Program-made: the position numbers and the translations under genes
Notes under the pieces: model-generated
Told to the model about the DNA's origin: nothing
The model's input: only the letters and a program-made list of their open reading frames with translations
The model's database searches: none
Shown here: in pieces, positions 34,446-45,100 of the stretch
Numbering within the stretch: the stretch's first letter is position 1
Layout of the letters: each line of letters starts with the position of its first letter
Assembly: GCA_039654915.1 (NCBI GenBank)
Contig: CM077594.1
Span: 105,786,893 to 105,850,892 of the forward strand
Length of the DNA stretch: 64,000 nucleotides
DNA from: Aquilaria yunnanensis
Taxonomy: Eukaryota > Streptophyta > Magnoliopsida > Malvales > Thymelaeaceae
Direction of reading: 5' to 3'

Positions 34446-35706
34446 AAATTTCAATCTGATTAGTAACTGACTAATGATAGATTAACAACTAACTACATGG
34501 TGATTAACTACATGGTGATTGACTACATACTAATTGTGTGGAGACTGAATTTTCAGTCGTTAGTCAGTTGCATGCCATATCCCATTTACAAGCAATTGAA
34601 TAACACCTGAAGTTAAAGTTACTATGACTAAATTTTAGTCACAGTTTTTAGTTGTTTTTGTACATTTCTTTTATAGTTGAACAACAGAAATATAAAATTG
34701 ACCGCTAAAAGACTACTCGTTCCAAGCTGATAATGACTATATAGTGCTATAACCAATTAGGCATCTAATACCTGAAAAGAGGGTCTATAAAAAAAAAAAA
34801 AGATTACCTATAAAACCTAAAATAAAAAATGACTCTATTAATTGGTAATATTTCGATAGATAAAAATTTACTAATTTAAATTAGTAAATTGTCTTTAACG
34901 CTAGTAAAGAAAAATATTTTTTTAATTTATAGGGAAGAAAAAAGATATTTTAAAATATTTATTAATCATAAAAAATTATTAGATATTTTAAATTTGATAA
35001 AAAATGGTTATTGATGAACAGTATAAATTAGAATTTACAAATTAATCGCCAACAATATAAAAAAAAACACATACAAAGAGGAAAGAGCAGTTTTCAAACA
35101 TGGGGTGATTAACGTTATTAGTTACTAAATAATTATAATAACAAGAGAAAATAAGCTATCGATCGATTAATCTAATTCGAGTAACTGGAGTTTTCAATTA
35201 AACGAAATAAAAGTTACTGATTAATCGAGTTTTTTAGCATAATTAAAAGTGATAAGTTTATTATATATCATTATGCGTATGAATGGAGGCAATATTTTAG
35301 TACGAGGGTTAATGGGTTATAATTGTATGAACCAAGTTACTGACAGATTTGTTTTCCTGTGCGAGTCGAAGGTTGGACTTTGGAGAAGCATAACAAAGTC
35401 TGCTGTAACCAAAACAAATGATTATTGAATCTCCTGAAGAATCTACAAAAGCGACACCAACCAGCCTCCATTAATTTGGCTGCTGCTTTTCACCTGCTCA
35501 CCTGTCAATATATATTCTAGTGCTAAGTGGAGGAATTGAAGATTATTATATATCAATCCGAGCAACAAAAGTAAATATATAAATATAAAATAGAAGAATT
35601 ACCACGAGAAACGACTATCGATCGAGAACCGTCCAACTTAATTGCCTCGGAGATCAATTTCTATAAATGCTGTCCATTTATTGTGGGAACGTCAGGTTCT
35701 AATAAT
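34446..35706. other. Intergenic, TE-derived at its left end
   Basis: 34446-34690 carries TTAGTCAGTTG / TTTTAGTCACAG motifs of CACTA-subterminal type. The rest is AT-rich with poly-A (34791-34803) and no gene. 35699-35706 (CTAATAAT) is the target duplication of the next element. Confidence 0.45.
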
Positions 35707-36251
35707 TAGGGGTGAGCACTTATTCGGTTTTAACCGAAAAAACTGAAAAATTGAATTTATTTAGTTTTTTCAGTTAGCACAATTCGGTTATCGGTTCGGT
35801 TTCAGTTATAACTGAATTTCTAATTTGGTATTCGATTCGATTTCTGGTTAACAAAATGAAAAAATCGGTAATCAAAATAACCGAATTTGTGTTGTGTTTT
35901 TTGAAGTTTGAAACTTAAGCATGAAATATGTTTTATTTATGTTATCATTCAAACAAGTTATGTTTTGTTGTATCTTGGTAAAGGATCCAAGGACAATTTA
36001 TGTTGTGCGCAGTTGATGAAAAAATGTTCTGTTGGTTTTATATTCTATGTGCAGCAGGTTGGAGAAATATTATTAAGAAAATTCGGTTATTTCGGTTAAA
36101 TAACCGAAAAACCGAATTTAAATTCGGTTTTGGTTAATTCGGTTTTAGGTGAAAATTCGGTTATTTTGGTTACCAGTTTTGCCAACTGAAAACCGAATTA
36201 TTTCGGTATTTCAATTTCGGTTTAACCGAAATGACCGAATGATCAGCCCTA
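35707..36251. mobile_element. hAT-like MITE, 545 bp, perfect 8-bp TSD
   Basis: Ends TAGGGGTGAGCA and (complement) TAGGGCTGATCA, flanked by perfect CTAATAAT duplications at 35699-35706 and 36252-36259. The subterminal DNA is packed with TTCGGTTA/AACCGAA repeats in both orientations, so it can form a compound hairpin. No protein encoded. Confidence 0.9.
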
Positions 36252-36259
36252 CTAATAAT

Positions 36260-36724
36260 GTATGAGAATGATCTTATAGGGAGAAAAACGAGTTAAGCTG
36301 AATTAAGTAGTGAATTTATCATGTTCGACTTAAAATATCTATTAAGTTTGATATTTGGTTTATATTTTTTGAAAGTATATGAACAAGCATTAAATGGAGT
36401 GAGTTTGAGCATAGCTAGAGCTGTTCACTTAAGTAAAAAATAAAAAAAATTAATATTTGAGGTGAGCCGAATAATAAACAAATTAAGCTTTTGTTGATTA
36501 ATTATGTATTAAACTTGAAATTTTGTTTAAACTTACCTTAATAACAATTTGAAAGAGTTATGAACGAGCTTCAAGTTAGCCAAGCTTGAGCTATTTGTTT
36601 ATTTTTTACCTCTAGATTTTGCTCCATCCCATTGATAAGGTTTAAGTAGTTTACCTTTTTTCTTTGGTCTTTATTCTTAGGACAATCTAGTTTGAATGGA
36701 AGGGATGTATATCATAAGTGCATC
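36260..36724. other. Degenerate repeat-like intergenic DNA
   Basis: Contains 'gagcttgagcta'-type motifs (36550-36600) also seen around 45300-45490 and 49270-49590. This suggests another old dispersed element family, but no ends can be defined. Confidence 0.35.
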
Positions 36725-36734
36725 CTTTCACTCC

Positions 36735-37920
36735 ATGGTTAATTGCATGATTAGACCCTCACCTTTAATTATTATGCCAGTTTTAACCCCAACCTCAAAC
36801 TTGCACGTTTTGACTCCCTAACATCGATTAAATGTTTCATTTTAGACCTTTGGGTAATGGAACTCGTTAGTTGAAACAGAAAAGACCACGTCAATATAGA
36901 ATTGTAAGGGATTCGCTAATTTTAACCTTTGAAAATTTTTCCCTATAACAAAGAATCCCTAAAACATTAAAATCTAACAAAAAACTCATCTTCCCATCTC
37001 GCCCTCTCCTCCGCTTTACCGCCTCCTCTGTAGTCACCACCAATACCTCTACTACCTGCCTTATTAATGCCTCCACAGCCCAATCCCTTTCTTACTCGCA
37101 ACTTATCTCGTGCACCAACGCCCTCACTTTTTATCTTCAGGGAAACTTCTCGCTCGCTCACCAAATTGAACTCAGTAAACATGTTATTGCCTTTTCCACA
37201 ATCGAGTTAATTGATAAACTCCCGCTTTTCAAATTTGGCACTGTGTTCCTTGACTCGCTCAAGTTCTTCTGTTCCTTAACGCTGGCTATAGAAGGAAATC
37301 AAAAGCGTCTTTGATAGGTTAATTGAAGTGACTTTGAGCGACTCTACAACAATTCTATACTCATCAGGGATGACTAGGCGAGTGAAGGGAGTGTTGCTAA
37401 CTCACCGAAACCTAATCGCGATGGCCTAGTGATTTCAACTATCACGATTATTTCTTCAACCATCGTGTTTATGGCCTCGTGATCTTGTTGTTGTGCGAAA
37501 CAGGGAGCGACGATGGAGAGGAAGAAAAGCTAGTGGATAAGAGGGAAGAGAGAGCCCGATTTGATTGATTTCTTGGAGGCCCAATAAGACTAATAGACGC
37601 AGCTAGGGACAAAGGATAGGAGGTGGTTGGGATGAGGGCTGGTGGCAGGGGAGGCCAAGATGAGGAGGGGAGTTTTTTGTTAGATTTAAATGTTTTAAGG
37701 ATTCTTTGTTAAAGAGAAAAGTTTCAGGGGTTAAAGTTAGTATTTTTCCTTGTAATTCTATACCGACATAGCATTTTCCGCTTAAACAAACGAGTTCCGC
37801 CACTCAAAGATACAAAATGAAACGTCTATATTAGATTAAAGAGTCAAAATGTGCAAGTTGCAGGTTGAAATTAAAACTAGAACAATAATTAAAGATTAAA
37901 GTCTAATTGTACAATTAACT
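36735..37920. mobile_element. Mutator-like element (MULE-2), relative of MULE-1
   Basis: TIRs of over 200 bp (left GGTTAATTGCATGATTAGACC..., right complement AGTTAATTGTACAATTAGAC...), including TAAATGTTTCATTTTAGACC- and TTAAAATCTAACAAAAAACT-type blocks that match the same positions in MULE-1. Imperfect 10-bp target duplication CTTTCACTCC (36725-36734) and CTTCCACTCT (37921-37930). Interior about 0.7 kb, more GC-rich than flanks and different from the interior of MULE-1. No transposase. Confidence 0.8.
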
Positions 37921-37951
37921 CTTCCACTCTATCTCCAATTTTCAGGAATAA

Positions 37952-39235
37952 CACTAAAAAACAGATGCAAAATCGTGACTAAAAGTCCAATTGCATTTCA
38001 GTCGCAATATTGACCAAAAGCAACTACTTTGCTACTGTGGATGGCAATCGCATTTTTTCAGGTCACAATTTAATTGCGATTGAATCTCGACTGCAAATAG
38101 CAACTAAAACCTTCAGTTAAGAATTAGTCAATAACATTATGGGTTGTGACTGACTAATACAGTCGCTACAATAAAACTTTTTTTTAAACAAAATAAATTA
38201 TTATTTAATATAATTATTATTTAATTAATATTATTTAATTTAATTGGTTATTTATTTTATTTGTTACTTAATTAATGCTTTCATTAAATTGCTATGAATA
38301 TTATCTTATTTTAAATATTAATAATCAAATAATAAAATTTAAATTTAAATAAAACACATTTACATTAATATAAAATTTAACATACATACCAAAATATAAC
38401 ATTAAAAAAATAAATTTCAAAAATTAAATCCAGAAAACAATTCAAAAATTTCAATACAACAATCATAGTTAAAAAATTTCAAAATTCACAATTTCAAAAC
38501 TCAGATCTGGAGAAGACTGAGGTGAAGGAGGTTGGGAAGATTGAGGGAGAGGAGGTCGAGGCGGACAGTGGAGAGGCCAACAAGATGGAGGCAAATGATG
38601 GCGAGGTCGAGGAGGAGACCAAGGCGGACAATGGCAAGGCCGAGGAGGAGATTAAGTCGGATAGAGTTGAAGCCAAGGCAAAGGCTAAGGAGGCCACAGC
38701 GAGGAACGATGAGCAAGTCGAGGAGGCGACAATGATGAGGCCAAGGAGGCATGGTGGATAGGCAACGATGAATGATTAGGCAACAAGGATGAGTAATGCG
38801 GATGAAAGAGGTGGACGGAGGGGCAAACAGTGAGGAGGAAGGGCAAGGCAAATTGGCAAGGTAAAGAAGAAAGGATGGAGTTAAAGGAAAGTTGAAAGAG
38901 ATGAAAGACAACCGGGTAAATAAGAAAGGAAGTAGCTGGAGCAACTAAACTCCGACTGAAGGGCGACTGCAGTCAAATCTATAAAAAGTTTTTGACTAAA
39001 AAGTAACTTATATGCGGGCAACTGAAACTTCTAGTCGTCTATCAGTCACAATAAAATGTGCATTTTTTTTCTTCTAACTACTTAGTGATTGAAAAGCGAC
39101 TAATATGTGGGCGACTGAAACTTTCAGTCGTCTATTAGTTGCAGTAAAAAGTGCATATTTTTACTTCCGGCTACTTGACAACTGAAACACCTAGTGATTG
39201 AATTTCAGTGGCGATTTGAAATCCGTGTTGTAGTG
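37952..39235. mobile_element. CACTA element, 1284 bp, TSD TAA
   Basis: Left CACTAAAAAACAGATGC and right (complement) CACTACAACACGGATTTC are matching termini with the same next bases (AAATCG). TAA flanks both sides (37949-37951, 39236-39238), the 3-bp duplication expected of CACTA elements. Subterminal repeats of CAGTCGC / GCGACTGAAACT occur in both halves. The interior 38510-38930 is purine-rich (GAGGCCGAGGAGG-like), giving a Glu/Lys-rich frame at 38522-38761 that is probably low-complexity, not a real protein. No transposase, so non-autonomous. Confidence 0.88.
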
Positions 39236-39494
39236 TAATGGCAAATTTAGGATTTTCTAAAAGGAGTCCATGTATACATAAATACTAGGCATTAAGACTT
39301 ACTAATGAAACTTATAAATTAGTATACATTATATAGTAAAAGAAAAAGTTTTGTTTGAAAAACATGTTAAAAATAGCTCTAATTTAACATCTAGTTATTT
39401 AGCTTTGGTTGAACAATTTCAATGTGATTTACAAATTCATGGATTGCAAAGATAGACTGGAAGAGAGATGTCGATGCTTGTATAGAGTATATAA

Positions 39495-39679
39495 GGCAAA
39501 AATCAATTGTTAGCTCCTAAACTTTCATTTTTATCCTCTTGGCCCCTTAACTATATTTTGTGCCAAACTACCCCTTAATTATTTCACATGTTTCAAGAGA
39601 AAAGAGTGGTGGTGGAAAAAGCTTAAGGCCTAGGTGGGAAGAAATATGAAAAATTAAGGACCAATAGAGAGCTTTTGCC
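39495..39679. mobile_element. Short TIR MITE, 185 bp
   Basis: Left GGCAAAAATCAATTGTTAGC and right (complement) GGCAAAAGCTCTCTATTGG align through about 45 bp, including a shared 'CTTTCATTTTTAT / TTTTTCATATTT' part. TSD unclear. Confidence 0.45.
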
Positions 39680-39989
39680 AATATAACGTCTTGTCCTTAT
39701 TGAATAAAAAGATACTCATTTTTTATTCAAACAAATGTTACAAAAATTATAGGGTGCAATAACAAAAATTAGGGTCCAATCACAAAGTTATATACTTCTT
39801 GTTAATTTTTTTTTTCTAGGAAAAACGGGTTCACGAATCCCCAGATTTACAATCTCGATCCACCCGTGTTCAGGAGAAATAACTTATTTATCAAATCTCA
39901 ACCCCTAGGAGACAACCAAAACATTTATCCTTAATACACTTCAACCCACCAAAGCTTCTATGTCATGCCTTGGCACCCAAAAGTTTGCT

Positions 39990-40209
39990 AAGATAGTCAA
40001 TGTCCCAGGCTCATAGCTTTTTTATTGTTGATGGTGCTTGGACGCAATATCTTGTTCTTGTAGCTGTTGTTTCACTATGTATGAGATTAATTAATGCTCC
40101 ACTTATAGACCATGGTGGTTGTCTAATTCCCCATTGTTCATCTGCTTTAAAGGCTGAGCTGCGGACAATTATCGATGCAACTCAAATGGTTACTCTCTAT
40201 CAACTTTAA
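39990..40209 (+). pseudogene. RNase H-like (RVT_3) remnant
   Basis: The frame at 40000-40209 begins with FFIVDGAW, then GGCLIPHCSSALKAELRTI, matching the order 'VDGAW...G......S..ALKAEL.A' of plant LINE-type RNase H domains. The piece is far shorter than a domain (about 60 residues). A likely retrotransposon relic, independent of the one near 18.5-19 kb. Confidence 0.4.
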
Positions 40210-40285
40210 AAAATTACAATCTTATCACATTGTTCTAAAGTACTTTAGACACTTTGTGGCTTGTGAGTTCTCATTAGATTATATA

Positions 40286-40625
40286 GCCAATTCGTTTTAA
40301 TTTAAATCAATTGACTTATTTTTATTTTTATATCTTTTTTTTTTCCTAAAATCAAATTTATTTGAAAGTCAATGTTATATAGATGTAATAATTCATTTGA
40401 TAATAAATTTTCATTATATTATTAAATTTTTATAAATTTTTCTTTTTTAAGGCTTTAAACTAGGAAAAATTATAAAAATTTATTAAGATTATAAAAAAAT
40501 GTATTTTTAATGGATTATTAAAATTATATAATATGGTGTTTAATTAAAATTAGTTTGGGGTAAAAAAAATATAAAAATAAAATAAATTATTTTATAATCA
40601 ATTAATTTAAATTACAATAAACTGA
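40286..40625. mobile_element. Foldback MITE, family F, copy 2
   Basis: GCCAATTCGTTTTAATTTAA at the left, complementary AATTTAAATTACAATAA at the right, and the inner GATGTAATAATTCATTTG segment shared with copy 1. More diverged than copy 1. Confidence 0.65.
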
Positions 40626-41075
40626 GTAGTCCATTGCATTTTTATGCTGAGTGATCATAGTTTTTTCCATAGTGTTTTTCCGTCAAGTTATTTAAAGTGT
40701 TATTACGTGCCGATCATAGTTGACTAATGGGTATATAAAGTTGCAAATGCAAATTAAAAGCTTACGGTACAGAAGACTTGGCAATCCCACTTGCGTTGTT
40801 GACAGCAAATTTACGTGAAAAAAGAAATGGTTCGTCTTGTAGTGTACTCCATCGATAAAAGGTTTTGCAGTATGAAAAATTCTAGGAAGGCAAGACGCTA
40901 AATTAAGAATTGCTACCCACAGATACATAAGATTTTGTTTGTAACCATTCTAGTAATTAGCGATAAAGTTTACAAAACAAGTAACAGTTTAACAGCAACT
41001 TTTATAGTAATAATTTAAAAATATGAAATTAATAGCCAATAAATTATTTGAAAATGTAATGTTAATTTAGAAAGG
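40626..41075. other. Intergenic, nothing recognised
   Basis: AT-rich, no TE ends. The minus frame 40692-40928 has no supported identity. Confidence 0.5.
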
Positions 41076-41870
41076 GGAACTTACAAAAACTTGTTTATGG
41101 TTTAGTCTGACTTACACTTTTTCTTACTTATTTTTTAATACCTACACTTTGTTCTAATTTCTTTTTCACTGTCTAGCAACAATCTCTGAAGTTGTAAATT
41201 AAACTATCTAATAAGTATTTTCCTGTAATTCAATCTCTCAAATATCTTCTCACAGCTACCATACATTTTAAATTATTAGTCTTTCATCTCTACATGCATT
41301 TCTGTCTCTATAAATGCAAACCAATTTTTTATATATGTCAATTAACTCAGAAAAAAATATCAAAAAAATCTGAAATTACTAGTAGATAGCTACCAGATAA
41401 TTTAAGAGTCAATTCAATTTTAACATAGGTCAACTTAATTTAAAATGACTTATTTTTAATTTTAAACCTTTTTTGTCTGGAACTAGTTTTATTTAAAAGC
41501 TAATATTATGTATGTGTAATAATCCATTCAAAATATAATTTTTATTTTTTTATAAAATTTTTATGAATTTTTATTTTTTAATACCTAAAAGAAAAAAAAT
41601 TAATAAAAATTTAATAACATCATAAAAATTTACTTTCAAATGGATTATTACATCTATTAATATTGACTTTTAAATAAAATTAGTTTCACTTGAAAAATAT
41701 GTTAAAATAAAAATCAATTATTTTATATTAATTTAACTTAAATTAAAATAAATTGGCTCTAAATTAAAAATTTAAAAGTTATTGTTAGATAATATAAAAA
41801 AATAGAGGTAAAGTATAAGTTTTTTTTAAATAGAAAGGGCATAGCGTAGGCTAGGGTTTGTAATTTTTCC
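41076..41870. mobile_element. TIR MITE, family G, copy 3 (split by a foldback MITE)
   Basis: Left GGAACTTACAAAAACTTG... and right (complement) GGAAAAATTACAAACCCTAG match the ends of the copy at 25948-26402, including the inner 'CCTACACTTTG' motif. The centre is interrupted by a second element (41405-41760). Confidence 0.65.
41405..41760. mobile_element. Foldback MITE, family F, copy 3, nested
   Basis: AGAGTCAATTCAATTTTAAC at the left is mirrored by AAATTGGCTCT at the right (complement AGAGCCAATTT), with shared arms GTGTAATAATCCATTC / GGATTATTACATCTA. Located inside a family G MITE, so it inserted later. Confidence 0.75.
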
Positions 41871-42374
41871 ATTTTCTAAATGGGGCCAAAGAATTGTGAA
41901 CCTGATCCACTTTCCTTCCTTTGGTTTTCACACGCACAAAAGAAACAAAAGTAAATTCTTTTCATACTCAGCAGAGACGTATGCGTGTGTAATTGTGGTA
42001 TAGCCGTATATGTGCCAAGAAACGGAATTTCGCGAAATCACGTCCCAGCAGATGGAAGTTGGAACTGAATCCGGAGAATGAATCTTGGGAATTTTTTTAA
42101 TTGGCCAAGAATCTTGGGAATTTAAAAGACAATCACTTATTACACTACAAGCAACAACAACCCCTCCACTCAACAATAAACTGAATATTATTATACATAT
42201 TGCATTGATAAAGCCGGTCCAGTAATGGCAATGAAAATATTTATATATATAAAACCCGTCCGCGTTATCTTCCAGTTTTCAACGCTGACAACAATATTAC
42301 GCTACCCATAAATTTTATTTTAGAATTTTTTTTTTTGCCAAAATATGTATTGCTACTATTATATAATTAAGCTA
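41871..42374. other. Intergenic, nothing recognised
   Basis: No gene. A minus frame at 41928-42176 has no recognisable features. CACTACAAGCAAC at 42143 resembles a CACTA end but has no partner. Confidence 0.45.
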
Positions 42375-43095
42375 AGGCAAAAAAAGTTAAATTTATCACT
42401 AAATTATAAAGATAGAGTAATTTTACTATTCAACTTTTTTTTGCAGGCAACTTTGTCGTTAATATTTCGTTATAGGCAATCTTGTCACTAGATGTTAAAT
42501 GATAGGAATATTCTATTTGTTTAGAGAATATTTCATAGTATAACTCTTAAACTAATCTTTGAATGTTTCTTCTCAACTCTTAGCTACTCAAACTTTTCAT
42601 AACACCTAAATAAGTCAAAACTTTATATTTGACCACTTATCTTATAACTGAGCATTCTTGTTTTCACCATCCTCATTGTCGCCGAGTAACCATATACTGC
42701 TATTGCCATTGATTCTTTGTTCTAGAATTGCAACACCCATAGATCTACTCCCACCTGTTTCAATCAAATCCTGTTTGATTAGGGTTTGTTTTAAAGAGCT
42801 TTTTTGGGATGTGTGGAAGAATGGAGGTAATACTAGTGACAAAAAGAGTAGGGGGTGGTGAAAGATATAGGAGTTTGCTGAAGCGAAGACAATTGTGAAA
42901 ATAATAGCTTAAGGGTCAGGGTGTTAGGCAAATGAAATATGGAATTGAAACTTGCATTTTCACATTAGCAACGTTAAGCAATTTTAACGTCTGATGGTAA
43001 ATTTGCTGTGAGCACAAAACATTCACCGCAAATTTATACATTTTAAAAAGATTAATGACAAAATTGCCTAAAAATTGTTTGTGAAAAAATACTCT
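42375..43095. mobile_element. Possible long-TIR element, about 0.7 kb
   Basis: CAGGCAACTTTGTCGTTAAT (about 42444) is mirrored by the complement TAGGCAATTTTGTCATTAAT (about 43068), with weaker similarity on both sides. The interior (42640-42860) is less AT-rich, with frames on both strands but no known domain. Ends and superfamily are uncertain. Confidence 0.4.
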
Positions 43096-43111
43096 AATTC
43101 CTAAAATTTAA

Positions 43112-43406
43112 TACTCCCTCCGTCCCATTTTAGTTGAAACATTTGTCTAGGCATGGAGACTAAGATGTATGTAATTTGTGTTTTTTTTTTTATGCAGTAA
43201 AAGTTTAAATAATAATTAAAAAAAAGATTCTTTTTTGGGTTTTGTGCAGTGAGAGATTGAGTAGAGATTAAAAAAAGAGTCTTTATTGGGTTTTGTGTAA
43301 AATGATAATTTAATTGTTTAAACTTTTCCAAAAGAGGAAACGTTTCAACCTTTTTGGGACTTTCCAAAAGGGAATACGTTTCAAGTAAATTGGGACGGAG
43401 GGAGTA
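43112..43406. mobile_element. Stowaway-like MITE, 295 bp
   Basis: TACTCCCTCCGTCCCATTTT at the left and the complement TACTCCCTCCGTCCCAATTT at the right, TA at both edges. The inner TTGAAACATT / TTGAAACG blocks also pair. A canonical, well-preserved member. Confidence 0.92.
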
Positions 43407-44927
43407 TCAAATTTGCCCCTTTTGCCATTAAATTAATCATATAAACTTATTTATACTCGTATATAAATAATTTAGCAAACTAGCAGCAGCTAGCTAGATG
43501 ATCATGATATTAGGTGTCTTGTGCATGCAATGCCACTATTTACATACATATAGATATGATCAGTGTTCAATTAATTTGCCAACCAAGAAAATTGAAGACA
43601 CGGCACAAATATTCTACCAAGAAGAATGAAAAACCAATAATAAACAATTAGGTAGCTTGCTTATGAATCAAACCGTTTAAGTCCCGTGTTAACCAATAAA
43701 ATGACAACGCAACGGGATACCCACAGATAAAGTCATAATTTAATGAGTGATATCATACTCTATAAAAAAAAAACACTTAAAAGTGGGTCAACTGCCAACT
43801 TATAACTAAGGACCTCTAGGGTTTATGTAACAATTCCCTTCAATCTAGTATTATTCACTTGTCTTGCTCTTCTAATAGATTGTATTAAATTTTGTGCAAA
43901 AGAAAAAGTTAAACTGATTATAATTACAATATATAAATTATATCCATGAATTACTAGCCACTGATACATAATTAATACTAGTAATGAGAAATTGATGGAA
44001 CTTTGTATTTTTTGTTTTTCCATTTTCTAGGCATGCACAAGCATCCACAAATTAATGATTTTTCACTTAATATTTTTCCAGTCCCATGGAGATTAAAATT
44101 TCGCTCGATATATATAACGTCGGACGCATCTAATATGCTAGGACTTGAAATTTATGGTCTACTGTTTGTATTGGTTATTTGTATATTACGTACCACATGC
44201 TTTAAGAGGGACTGGATGGCAAAGGGCAAGTATAGAAATAGAAGTGAACTATGCTCAATACATGTTCACTATTCATGTCTTTTGTTTTTTTTTTTTAATT
44301 CCTCTTTCGAATTACAGTGCACTAATTTTTTTAATAAATTGAAAAGCCACTAAACCAGCGTATAGTTAACATATATATGTTTTGTTCATGCACACAAAAT
44401 TACAGACCTATGTTTGGTTTCCCCTAAATCTTAGCTACTTGGCCTAGGCGCTAGGAGTTATGAGGATGAAATTAAGAGTATCCGGTGGCGGCGAATGTTC
44501 TCGTGGATTAACAACGAAAAGAAATTAAGTAACCAAATTGACCAAACCACACCAAGATTAGCTAAAAGTTTTTTTTTTTTTGTTTGGGTGAATAAGGAAA
44601 AAGAAAAAGAAATAACTGTATGTATACACTGGATGGGGCAATTTCCAAGTTAGTCCCGGGTCTCTGTAGTCCCTCTCCTGCTAATTTATCGCGGTTGTTG
44701 TAGTACTAATACTATTATCGGTATTATTATTCTTATTTCTTTGTGTTTGCATCATGTGTTTTCATAATGCACACATATATATATATATAGATCCACCAAA
44801 ATAACTTGCCTTGATATGTACATATTATTTATTGATATGTATATACAGTATGCATAACTATGCACATGGCACCGAAAGGGTGTATACACACACATACATA
44901 TTCATGTAACTAAGTCAAATGTACTAT
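43407..44927. other. AT-rich intergenic DNA
   Basis: No gene supported. The two overlapping + frames at 44003-44353 and 44145-44342 are hydrophobic and AT-driven and I do not call them. (AT)n at about 44775-44790. Confidence 0.5.
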
Positions 44928-45100
44928 CACTACAACTCAAAAGTAGGATAGCGGCTAAGGAAACAATTGCTTTCAGTCGCTAATTGCGGCTGACTAGTTA
45001 CTGAACGTGTCAGCTGCAAAAAATTTACTTGCTAGGTGGCTAGCAACCAACTAGCGGCTGAAACTTCAATTGCTAGTACTAATTTATTTAAAAAAAAAAT
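44928..45100. mobile_element. Orphan CACTA terminus
   Basis: CACTACAACTCAAAAGTAGG followed by CAGTCGCTAATTGCGGCTGACTAG-type subterminal repeats, like those of the elements at 37952 and 28400. No matching right end was found downstream, so probably truncated. AT-rich and purine-rich DNA (GAGGAAGAAG at about 45235-45290) follows. Confidence 0.5.

Noticed and set aside
38494..38944. Open frames on both strands in the CACTA core
   Set aside because: Produced by a purine-rich simple repeat. Glu/Lys-rich and Leu/Ser-rich products on opposite strands are what such a repeat gives by chance.
42143..42155. CACTACAAGCAAC as a CACTA end
   Set aside because: No subterminal repeats follow and no partner end was found. 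A 12-base match alone is weak.
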